From: Datisca glomerata | Lineage: Eukaryota; Streptophyta; Magnoliopsida; Cucurbitales; Datiscaceae | NCBI GenBank assembly: GCA_003255025.1 | Contig: QANY01003970.1 | Coordinates: forward strand, 372,001-436,000 | DNA length: 64,000 bases | Direction: 5' to 3' | Shown here: positions 1-10,700 of the stretch, piece after piece | Numbering within the stretch: position 1 is the first letter of the stretch | Layout: every line of letters starts with the position of its first letter | Program-made: the position numbers and the translations under genes | Notes under the pieces: model-generated | The model's input: only the letters and a program-made list of their open reading frames with translations | Database searches by the model: none | What the model was told of the DNA's origin: nothing

Positions 1-780
1 TTGGGTATGGATGGGTCACGGGTCAGAATGACTCTCGTTTAGATTAACGATTTGAAAAAAATGAATACTAAAAAACTAAGCTAAATGCAAGTTATATTAT
101 TAAAAGAGATGCTAAAGTAATTTCAATTAAAATAATTTAATTATTCATTTATTTGACAAACATCAACTTAAAATAACTTATAACTTAAAGTTAATTATAA
201 TAAGTTAAGTCAACCACGTTTTAGCTTATAGATTAAAGTTACACTTAAATAAGTTTAAGCTATAAGTTTAAGAGGAGTCAAACGGACCATAAGAATGACA
301 AGTATTTTCTACGGAAAACTATAATGCAGAACTCATGCGAAAATTTGAATCCCTCTTATTTGAGATCTCAACAAAATAACTATGTTTTGTCATTACGAGT
401 CGTTAGCTCAGATAACGGCTCAGATCAGTATAATATGGATTTCAAAGAAATCTGACTAGACCTGTCTTTTCTTTTTTGCTTTTTTGTTTGGCATCGAAAA
501 CAGACCTCAGACGTCTATTTTCAAAATGAACTGCCCTTATCCGGCCCATAGTAGTCCCCACATGCATACAATCTTTTTCTAGGTAAAAATTATTACCTAC
601 GAAGTATTTTGTATCAATTATACAAATCATTCCTCTAGCTTTCAGTTGAAGCAATATGTGTCCCAATCTGGTCGGATAATCCAAATTACTTCTATTAGGG
701 TTAAGTGTCAAGCATCTAGAAGTGCATTAAGTGAGAATTATGTAAAAATGTATTATAGAGAGGAGCCAAGTGCATGGCAT
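1..780. other. Non-coding AT-rich edge region, possible MITE remnant
   Basis: No gene is supported. The stretch near 150-290 reads like a decayed foldback: its right end contains GTCAAACGGACC, a common end motif of plant MITEs, and the left side has a weak complementary partner near TTTGACAAACATC. No target duplication could be fixed. A short antisense open frame at 442-711 has no recognisable domain and is probably chance. Confidence 0.3.
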
Positions 781-847
781 TTATAGTGAAAATTGTATTG
801 GGAAAGGTTACAATTAAACTAAGTTTTTTTACAAGAATAAACAGACT

Positions 848-1198
848 TCAAATTTCATTAGATAAATCATGAAATACGAGAGGGGTAATCCAATCAGGAG
901 GGGGATTACTCAAAGAGCAACAGTAGAGAGATCCATTAGCATGAGCAGCAATTTCTCTAGCTACAATACTAATATAAGGCTTAATAAAGAAACACTTTAC
1001 AATAGAGAAATTAGAAATAGCACTAGAAATAGACTTTAACAAGTTATCTGATTTAGCTCCATGCTTAAGCAACAAATCCCATAGCTCCAAGCAAGGCGAT
1101 TCAATCTCAATGGACAACCAGAACTTGGAAAGATAGTGGTTTAACCCTTCGAGAATAGTCATCCCAAGATCGATAGAAATCGGTTTTGAGCTAGCCAA
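848..1198 (-). pseudogene. LINE RNase H-like (RVT_3) fragment
   Basis: An open frame of 116 codons. It keeps the C-terminal features of plant LINE RNase H domains: an acidic 'ESPCLELWDLL' stretch, then 'VAREIAAHANGSL' and 'PPPDWI' close to the end. In intact relatives the Asn/Ala-His region helps form the RNase H fold and PPDWI precedes the stop. It is an isolated fragment with no upstream RT in frame. Confidence 0.6.
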
Positions 1199-1598
1199 GA
1201 CTCAACCACCTGTAAAGAATTCTTCTAGAGTTCCTCTGCACACCCAACCACAAGCCATCCCATTTGTCAAGTGAGACCAAAAAACATCTAGATTAATTTT
1301 GACAAAGTTGAGAGGAGGAGGAGACCATTTTTTCCAGCAAAGCTTGTCAAATACCCTTAAAGAGCCAAAACCCTCTCTTTAATTGCCCGAACATGGAATA
1401 GAGCATTGCTCTTGCTTCTAGAAGTTCTGTAAACATTTTTTAGCTGCCAAGAAGTTCCTCACTTCGTTTTTCCAGGCCCGAATCACCTTAACAATATCCC
1501 TTCGCAAACCTTTAAATATGAAACCGTTACGAGCTATCCATAAACCATACGTAACAGATCTAACTATATCATCAAAATGGGGCTGTCTTCTCACCCTG

Positions 1599-1826
1599 TT
1601 AGTAAGAATATTCCATATTTTTCATGTTATTCGAACCCCCTAAATTATATGTGATTAGTTGAACATCATAACCAAACCAAAATCTCTTGGCAAAAGAACG
1701 TCTTAAAAATATATGAGTGGTTATTTCTTCAACCTCCTCACAAAACGGGCAATTTGGGTCTGTTATAGCTAAATTTATTTTCTTCAAATTATGCCTTGTT
1801 GGCAAAAAACCATCCACAATCTCCAC
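1599..1826 (-). pseudogene. LINE zinc-binding RT-associated (zf-RVT) fragment
   Basis: The 75-residue frame contains DGFLPTRHNLKK, then CPFCEEVEEITTHIFL and a following FW. This matches the zf-RVT pattern (LPT..NL, C-x2-C-x5-E-x2-THIF-x-C) of plant LINE ORF2 proteins. The usual final Cys is replaced (LRRSF). Together with the RNase H fragment downstream it supports one degraded LINE. Confidence 0.7.
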
Positions 1827-2637
1827 AGAAAAAATCTAATTTTAGGAGCAACATCTAAGTGCCAAACTAATTTTCAGGTATGATAGTTAATAAAGTTTTT
1901 ACCAAACGAGGAAGGGATGGCCAGGCGCCTTTGTTTGCTAAAAAGCGTTATTATGTATCAAAATCTGGTAGTATACATTCATTTCCTATTATAAACCCAC
2001 CAACAAACATCATTATTCAAGTTTGAATGGGAAAAGATGCATATAATAATTTTGGCTTCCTCACGGGTAAACAACTTGGCAATCAACTCCTTATTTCATC
2101 TCCCCTGAGTGCTCATCAAATCTGCGACCCCCTTAACCGAGTAATTTCTAGGGGATCAAGGTATGAAATCATGCTCCCTTGGTGACCAAGGATCTTGCCA
2201 GATATTAATATTACGCCCATTCACCAGTTTTAACATAAAACCCTCCAAAAGGAAAGATCTACCCTACAACATGCTACGCCAAGCCCAAGACGGCCTTGCT
2301 CCCAATTTAACTTGAATGAAGCTAGTTTTGGAAAAGTACTTATGCTTTAAAACTTGAAAGAAAATGCTAGTTGGATTAGATAAAAGATACTAGCAGTTTT
2401 TGTCTAAGAGAGCTTTGTTGAAGTACTCAAAGTTTTTAAAGTCAGTGCCTCGACAAGCTTTGTCCTCGGCAAGTGAATCCCAAGACGTCCAATGAATTTT
2501 CTGTTTGTTAACTAATGATCCCCACCAAAATTGGCTAAGACATTTGCAAATCTCTTTATAATTTGTAGTTGTCTATTTCAAACATTCGTTTCAAATATCT
2601 ATGTGGATAATCAAGAACATGTAGCTCTTATACCAAT

Positions 2638-3746
2638 TGCTAGGATTGTTCGGTTTTAATAATTAATTGAAAAATAAGTTTGAACCACGAACGGTTCGTG
2701 GGCGGAATATAGTTTTTTTTTCAATTAACTTATTTAATCGAATTATATAATTTAAAACCAAACAGCGCGCGATTATGCATATACAATATTAAACAAGAGG
2801 ATAATGTTAGAAATAAAATTTCACCTCTTTGTATCGTAGAAATTCTGAACTGGCGGAATTCATTCTCGTGTTCTTCGTGTTCCTCAAACTTCGGGATCCG
2901 AATCACGCACTTGACTCTAAGAACGATTTACAAATTTTGTCCACCAGCAACCACCTGTTAATTTCAGAAATATATCTCACGAGAATTTTATGTAAGAATT
3001 TGAGGGAGGGGAGAAAACTTTTTTTCTCTGTATCTGATATGAGATTTATATCTCTATCTCTCTTTTTGTAATCAAATTGTTATTAGATATTTATAAAATC
3101 CAATTTTTGATATTTAATAAATATACCCATATATTTTAAATTTTTAAAAATTCACCCCCGTATATTCAAATTGTCGAAAATCAGGTATCTGCATAGCGTT
3201 AGAGTTGTATCGAAATTGATCAATCTAATCGATAGTTTTAATTGATCATTATCAATTAATTTTATTTACTAATTATCTAATAATTAGAAAATAATAAATA
3301 AATTAATTTTAATACAATTAATCATACTTAACTAATTAAGTGACATCGCCTATCACATATAGGATGTAGAAAATATGTCTTGGCACCAAAACACATTTTG
3401 ATCCAATTTACTTCATTTTTATATTCCTGTCCTCATGAACTATTTTTGAGATCGGATGGACCCACATGAACAATACTAAGGATTTAAATACCTGGTGAAT
3501 TTATCTCTATAAATTCCTGACTTATTTAATCCTGACATCGTATGACTTCACTATAGGTTCGATGCCGAATTAACTCTCGATTCACGCGCGCTACGTTTTC
3601 TGTTACTGTAAATAAACTATTTTTTCACATAATATTTTAACATAACACCCATCGTGAATATCGGTAACAAGAGCAGAATATAAAATTACCGTTTTACCCC
3701 TATTGTTATTATTTCCTTAACTCATTTATTGACTGTGAATAAGATG
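2638..3746 (+). repeat. Truncated LTR copy, related to the solo LTR at 55698-57517
   Basis: Beginning with TGCTAGGATTG, this stretch aligns along its length with the reverse complement of about 56350-57517. Shared blocks include GAACCACGA/TTCGTGG with GGAATATA, TTTACTAATTATCTAATAATT, CTTATTTAATC(C/T)TGACATCGTA, TTCACGCGCGCTAC and TTATTTCCTTAACTCATTTATT. The other copy is a complete solo LTR, so this one is a truncated LTR in the opposite orientation. Homology stops at about 3746, where viral-like sequence begins. Confidence 0.7.
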
Positions 3747-4138
3747 GCTTGAATGCAATTTGAACAAGTCCTATATGCAAATATTTATACTTTTGCATAA
3801 AATGATATAAATCATGTATGTGCAAGAGATAAATTATGTCATCATTATTCTGTAAAGGAATAGCATATTCAAAAGTGTTGATTATCTTTCTACTGGTGAA
3901 ATCAAAAGTTTCAATTTTATAAATTGTTTCTGGTTTAACTTTGTGTATGGTTCATTTATCCAAAACTTCTTTAACATCCTAGTAAGCAATTAATTCTGTT
4001 GCTTCAAAGATTGATGCTAAGGTATTAGCTACTGTCGTGATAGAAGGTGAGCTTATATAAGACATGATTGTATAGTGACCATGTATGAATATTTTAAAGA
4101 GAATATAAACACTACTATAACCAAAACTATTCATGGCT
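3747..4138 (-). pseudogene. Endogenous caulimovirid-like movement protein fragment (minus arm)
   Basis: On the minus strand this region translates, with internal stops, into a segment resembling the movement-protein domain of plant pararetroviruses (Caulimoviridae), as found in old endogenous copies in plant genomes. The recognisable part is LHIGLVQIAFK at 3748-3780, preceded by an ETIYKIE...FTS..IIN..EY.IP-like stretch. The frame contains in-frame stops and the homology breaks abruptly at 3747. No capsid, protease or RT region of the virus is present. The family assignment rests on recalled family patterns. Confidence 0.55.
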
Positions 4139-4321
4139 TTAAAACTGTTGGTACTGGTAAGGTCCGTTGAGTAGGGATTACGTTAGAACTGTTGACCCAA
4201 GTAAAACATTGACGGACGTGCTAATTATGAGTTATTTTGTTATTTGAATTAACTGGGTTTGTAGTGGTTAGCCTCCTCACTTAAGATATGTGTGTTGATT
4301 AGCCGTCAGTTAGTATTAGAG

Positions 4322-4497
4322 TCATGAATAGTTTTGGTTATAGTAGTGTTTATATTACTTTAAATTATTCATACATGGTCATTATATATTCATGACTGAT
4401 ATAAGCTCACCTTCTATCACAACAATAACTAATAACTTAGCGTCAACCTTTAAAACAATAGAATTAATTACTTATCAGGATGTTAAAGAAGCTTTGA
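4322..4497 (+). pseudogene. Endogenous caulimovirid-like fragment (plus arm of inverted repeat)
   Basis: This stretch is the inverted copy of 3960-4138; both contain CATGAATAGTTTTGGTTATA, GCTCACCTTCTATCAC and AGGATGTTAAAGAAG in opposite orientation. The arms are about 88% alike by eye and separated by about 183 bp. It carries the N-terminal part of the same movement-protein-like frame and ends at about 4497, roughly 200 bp before the RPC5 start codon. Confidence 0.55.
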
Positions 4498-4705
4498 ATA
4501 TATATATACACAAAATACACGAGAACTGATTTCCCTCCACTGGGCCGAGACGTATATATGCAGGAAAGCCCGCATAGGCACAAATATGAAGTCCCTCAAG
4601 CCTCACCGCTGATCCTCTTATTTGCACCTGAACTTCTTCAGTCACTGATCCTTGCTCGCTTGCGGGAAAGACCACCGAGGGAGAGTGCACGCAGACTCTC
4701 TCACC
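4498..4705 (+). promoter_or_regulatory. Proximal promoter / 5' UTR of RPC5
   Basis: About 200 bp separates the viral-like repeat from the start codon. It contains two TATA-like runs (TATATATATA near 4499 and GTATATATGC near 4551) and a site-II-like TGGGCC at about 4540, an element often found upstream of plant housekeeping genes. The start codon lies in the strong context CACCATGGA. Transcription start is not visible from sequence. Confidence 0.45.
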
Positions 4706-7700
4706 ATGGACTTGGACGACCTTGATGACGCACGAAGCCAGGTACCCTCTCGATTATCCAGATTTGCACCAAAATCCTCTAAACTCAAGCCTAGACCGAG
4801 AGCCGAACCAAAATCGGAGCTCCAACCAGCCCTGCCGAAATCAGAACTCCAACGACCGGTTGAGAGACAAGAACAAGATTCGGATGTGCTAATTGAAAAG
4901 AGAAAGGAAGATGGTGAAGAAACTGTTGAGCCGAAGGCTGAACACGCTGCCACCAATGGTGCCGTCAAAATGGATGTCGACCTCAAATCAGAGGTCGAAA
5001 AGGAACATAATATGGATGATTTGATGGAAGAAGACAATGATGAAGATATGGTTGTCCGCGAAATCGATGTCTTCTTTACTCCTAAAGTCGATGCTAACAC
5101 TCAGGTGACTTTACTTGCAATCTCTGTTTTATTTTGGTCGACAGTTTTCCTCGCAATCTTACTATTCTCCTGTTGTGTATTTCCCCTTTTTTTCTGCTTC
5201 ATGTTTGCTGTGCTTGAGTTCTTTTTTTTATCGGTAAAAGCTATCTAAAGCACACTCAAGCAGACATGCTGTGCTTGAGTTCTTACTTTTCCTTTTAGTC
5301 TTTAACATTGTTTTTCTTTTTTTCCCCAGTTATATGTGATACAATATCCTTTGAGACCATGCTGGAGGCCATACGAATTAGATGAACGATGCCAAGAGGC
5401 GTGTTAATGCTTTCCCCTTCTGGAAGAGAATAATTCCCATTGTGTTTTCACTTTTTTTTACCCTTATTCTGAGATACTGAGAGCACTGTGTTATTATTGT
5501 AAACATTGGAATTTTTCGTTGAATAGGTGAGAGTTAAACGAGGGAGTGAAGAAGTGGAAGTGGATTTGGTGATTGATGTTGATTCAAAGAATTACGACGG
5601 AAACAGCGGCACCAGAATGAATATGACGAAGCAGGTCATGGTCCAGCAAGTTTTCAGTTTGCAATTATTCAACATCAAATATTTTGTTCGCTTCCGGAGT
5701 TTATTTTCTATATGTTGATGTAGAGTGTTATAAGTAAATTCAGTTTGTTGGGTGTCTCTTTAGACTCTGGCATCTAACTGGAATCCTCCTCGTGTAACTG
5801 CTGGTCAAGCTGTTGGCGTTCTGATGGGTAATAAGGTATGTGTTGCTCATGGATTGTGAACTCGATTCTTCATATTTGAGTGTGCTTACTGCAAATCTTG
5901 ATTGGCTGTTGGAACATGTAGTTTGTTGTAGTGGGCAACCAATTATGTGTCTGCTAGCTCAATGCTTAAAAATGTTTCTTGATTATGATGGCACTGAATT
6001 TGCATGTCGGGTGATTAATAGAGAATTCATTCATGTACAAGAGAATATCGAATTTAATCTCCTAATATCTTATATGTTCTAGAAAAAGGAGATTTTAACT
6101 TCTTTGTTGGTAGATCATCAAATTGGCCATTTGTTTTGAAAGATTGTGATGTTGTCAGAATGTTAGCGACTTTTTAAAGAAATTTCTGGTGGATGTAAAA
6201 CCATGGTTAGCTATTGGTTGAAGTAATTAGCCTGGTAGTTGTGGAGAGTATTTAATAGTTTATCTTATTCAGTCCCTTGGTAAATCAGACGCTGATTATG
6301 AGACATTAGGTTAATAAGCTTTTCTTTATGAGGGCTAGCCATTTTTGGTTTCTGATCAAACCTTGTGCCTAAGCATGATAATTTGAGTTTACTGAGTGTT
6401 TAGCTCTGGGGCTCTTAAATACAGTATATTTTGCTTGGTTGAGCTGTCATCAGATTCCATTCCCCACTCCATTTACATGATTGTCAGTATTATCGGCATT
6501 CTTGATTGGAGAAAGGTAAATACAAGACGGCAGTTACATGATTTTTTATTCTCCCCAGGTCTAAATTAACAATGTGTTAGTCATGCCTGCTGAAAACATA
6601 GGCACGTACAAAAGTGTCTTTCCTTGATGAAGAATCTATTTTATGAACTCAAAACTACTTAGAGGAGGTTAAATAGGTTGGTGTCATTTATCAATAATTC
6701 AAATTAATCCAATAGCATAACCAAAGCCCTCGATAAATTTAGATCATCAACCATTCATTTAATAACATCAATATAAAGAGAAATCGATAAAGATTTGCCC
6801 AAAAGTTCTTTTATGTGGAAAACCCAATTAGGAAATATCATCATGTGCTAGTCCAACAGCAATCCACGAAGAATTTAAACAAGTACTTAGACCAATGACT
6901 CAAGTACCTTTACTTGTTTGCAACGTCTCCGGATTCCTGGACCAACGTTTGAGATTCTTATGGATCTTTCTGCACACCCATCAATCTTGACCTCCTGTTA
7001 AAGCACAAGCCACTAACCAAACTCATAAATGTTGATTGTTACATCCAATAGATCACGATCTTGTCTTCGTTGTCATGAGTATTTCTATAGTCTTGTGACT
7101 CCTGTCTTCTTTGACAATGCTCTAGGCTCAAGACCTACACAAATAATGAACGAAAAATGTGTTTTGTGTTTTAAAAAAAAACTCAAGATTGTTCGATCGA
7201 GAATATTTTTGTTTAATTCTTTAACTTCAATGACAATTCTACAATAACATTAAAATTGAAAGCCTAGATAAAACTAATAAACCTGAAAGCTGGATTTCTA
7301 AGGAAAAAAGAGAAAATCAGGTAGAAATACCCCTAAATTCAGATTTTCTCTCTATGATTTTGTGAGCAAATATGAGGTCAAGAAAAACCTTTAAAAATTA
7401 GGAAACTCGAAAAAGAATTTGTTTGAAATTAGAAACATAGACTTTATTTGACATTAATGTCTTATTTTTCTCCATATTGAAATATCTAGAAACTATAAAT
7501 AATTAAATGTCTACTTTATTCATCTGCTTGTCAATTGCCGTGGACTTTTTGTCTTCTCTTGATGCTCTAAGTCTTTTGGGCATACAGATCGAAGTAAACT
7601 CAACTTAAACGTCTTTTGTTTTGCGTATGGATTTGCTATTGTTAAGCATAATTTGTGACAATTTTTAGCACTAACACCTTAGTCCAATTTTGTTTTCGTA

Positions 7701-10700
7701 TTCTAGTGTTGTACATTTTAAATTGTCCAAAAGCATAAACTTTGTAATATCAGTATCAGGACTTATACTTCTTTCTGGTTTTGGTTGTATGATTTGTAAT
7801 CACTGTAGAGCATCTGATTTATTTTGCAGTTACACCTGAATCCTGTACATGCAGTCGTGCAGCTTCGACCGTCTCGTGAGCATCTTAATCCGAATGTTCC
7901 AAAAAGGAAGAGCAATGTCAAAGGTGATGCGGATGTCAAACCTGAAGAACTTAGTGAAGAGAGGTCTGTTGTTTCATCAAGGAAGCAGGTAGTTGTCAAT
8001 TGTCATATGTATTCCACTATTCCATGCTTAAGAACTGTTATCATTATTATGCAGAGGTATCCTGGTACGCCATTCGATATCTGTTTTACACTTTAGGATC
8101 TATGGATGAATTTTGGCTCTGACATTGTCTAGTCATTTCATATATGGAGTATTAGGTTTTTCTTTTACTTCCTCTCAGAGATTACATTTACATAGCATTC
8201 AAAGAGGATGGAAAATGAACATTGAGTTAGCAGCAGGCGTGAATACTTAAATTGGGAACTGAAAATGTAACTCAATTGTTGTAATGAACCTTAAGCAAAG
8301 CCTTTTTTTATCATAGCACTTGCAAGTTGTGAGGTTTTAACTTTTTTCTCACCGGCTCCTTTTTTTCTTTGGCATATTTTGCTTTTTCTGTAGATCTAAT
8401 TGTTTATATATCTTTGTTACAGAACAAGCAAATTGACTCTTCAACTGAAATGGAGACTGATGATGGAGAGGTATGATGGTCAACGAGCATATCACTGATT
8501 TTACGTTTCTAATTTCTTTTACCCCCATTTTCACTATCATCTTGTTGCAAATCCGTCATTATTGAATTTTTTCCTTCAAACTTCGAATTATGCTCGACCT
8601 TATTGTAGTGATGGTCTTGCATTGAATCAATTGTCAAAGTTGCGTGGAAATGCGCCTTATCTTATGATTAAGTTCATACTTATGGTAAACTGAAGACCTT
8701 TTATACATTTTCTTTTCCAGTGCTGGATTCCACTCAAATACCATGGCTCAAAAAGTGATCTGTCATTCAGATACCTGCAAAGAATGCTGGCTCAAGACAA
8801 CGCCCCTATAAAGTTCACTATGAACCCGTAATATTTTTGTTGCATACTTTACCATTGTCATCTCTGAAAAATTCTCGCAAGTTTTTGAATTGTGTTTTAA
8901 GTGTTAATAATTTACAGTTATTGACTCTTTATATTGTTTTTCTTAAGGTACGACTATGTTGTCTCTATATCTCCTGAGATGAGCACGAAGTATATGCAGC
9001 CTATATGGCCATCAAGAAGGTGAGCCTTCCCATGGCCATCCAGTTATATAATTTACCTCATTTTTTTATCAATAGATAATGTACCTCATTGACCTTGAAG
9101 ACGAATAACTATTTTCATGCAAGCTAAGACTCATGTGCCATTAGAAAGATTTGGGGTCATTTTTATTGGGTGTAGCACAACATATTGGCTAATTGTTATT
9201 GCATGACATATCATGAATGTTGGATAATATTGTTTATCTTTGCTACTTTTCTGGTATTTAAGGGTATTTTAGTATTTTTAACTTTCTTATCCATGTGTAT
9301 AAATACCCCATGTACTATCTAAATATTATTTTTGATCTATATAACTCTTTTAGCTTTCTAGTTGGTATCAAAGTCTAACCCTAACCCTAACCCTAATCTG
9401 CCACCTATTACTACCACAGCCACTAGACAGCGCCGACACCGCCACTCGCGCCGGCCGCCTCCACCCGCCGCCTCCCAGCCTCCGGCCTCCGGATCTCCGC
9501 CGGAGCTCTTTTTTTACTGTTTCCAGCTTTGTTTTTTCAAAGTGGTTGGGTTTTCCTAGGCTGTGTGCTGACCAGACCTAGGATTTTTTGTATTTTTTGG
9601 ATTGCTGTGGCTTAGACCACAGTTTGGTCACTCGTTTGGTGACTTTTTCATGATATGAACGGTCGTGTTCAATCTTTCTTCATCTCTCCATCGGATATTC
9701 TTGGTAATTTGTATTGCTTTCTTGGATTCGTGATGTCTGAATCTTCAAATGTCGCTGTTATGGCTGTTGCTAAGCCAGATCTGGCTTATCCTGTGTCCGG
9801 TGGAAGAGTTACTAGTGTTCTTTTAAATGGACGAAATTTTGCTGCTTGGTCTCGATCGTTGAAGTTATTTCTTGGTGGACGAGGAAAGAGTCTTTGGCTT
9901 CAAGGACGTGTTCCTCGCACTAAAGATGACGATGCAAAGGAAGCCCAGTGGGATGTTGATAACTGCTTGATATTGGGATGGATGTTTGGATCTATGGAGT
10001 CTTCGGTCTATAATATGTTTATGTATAATGAGACGGTTGTCGATTTGTGGAATGCTTTGACTGCCATGTATGCCCATTCAAGGAATGAGGTTCGATATTT
10101 TGAGTTGTATCAGGAGATTGCTAGTGCCAATCAGGAGAGACTTGGATTGAATGTTGCTCAATTTTTTGGATATTTACGTGTGCGGTGGGATGAGATGGCT
10201 CAATATGAACCAGTCAGTGACTTTGGGACAATGGCTCATGTAGCAGTCAAGAGGCTAGATCATCATCACACATGCATTTCTGATGGGGCTTAAACCTGAA
10301 TTTGAGTCACTTTGTACTCAAATTCTTAATTCCTCTCCTGTACCATCCTTGCTTGAGACCTTTGCCATGGTTGATGGAGATGAGCGTCGACGTCTTATCT
10401 CGGTCCCGACTCCCATCCTTGCCACTGCTAGTAATAATGCTCAGATGGCCCTTGGTGCTCGTGGTTTCTCTAGTTCTCGTCCTCCAGCTGGGAGGAAATT
10501 TTGTCATCATTGTGGGAACAATGGTCATATCAAGGATACTTGTTGGAAACTTCATCCCGAGTTGCGTGCTCATTTCCAGAAAAAGATTAATATACCCACT
10601 AGATCGGCAACGGTAGCTAATACTTCCGTAGTCACCAGTAATTTGGCCGAGTCATCTGTCCTCTCTCAAGTAGCAGCTTTACAGGCTCATGTGTCTCGTC

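Larger units (their letters stand above)
848..2640 (-). mobile_element. Decayed L1-like LINE, 3' half of ORF2
   Basis: Read on the minus strand, this interval gives the tail of a plant non-LTR retrotransposon ORF2 in the expected order. Around 2170-2290 is the linker after the reverse transcriptase, with LLEGFMLKLVNGRNINIW then QDPW. Then comes a zinc-binding RT-associated segment (1599-1826) and an RNase H-like C-terminus (848-1198). Stops and frameshifts separate the parts, so it is a relic. The upstream end, where RT would be expected, is cut off at about 2640 by the LTR fragment that begins there. No target-site duplication was found. Confidence 0.75.

Noticed and set aside
442..711. 89-codon antisense open frame near the window start
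   Set aside because: No domain, no splice or promoter context, and composition like the surrounding non-coding DNA.
4642..5100. Antisense 152-codon Ser-rich frame
   Set aside because: It is the complement of RPC5 exon 1, whose acidic codons read as Ser/Leu on the other strand.
6655..7600. Inserted repeat in RPC5 intron 4
   Set aside because: The style differs from the flanks, but no terminal repeats, duplication or coding domain could be shown.
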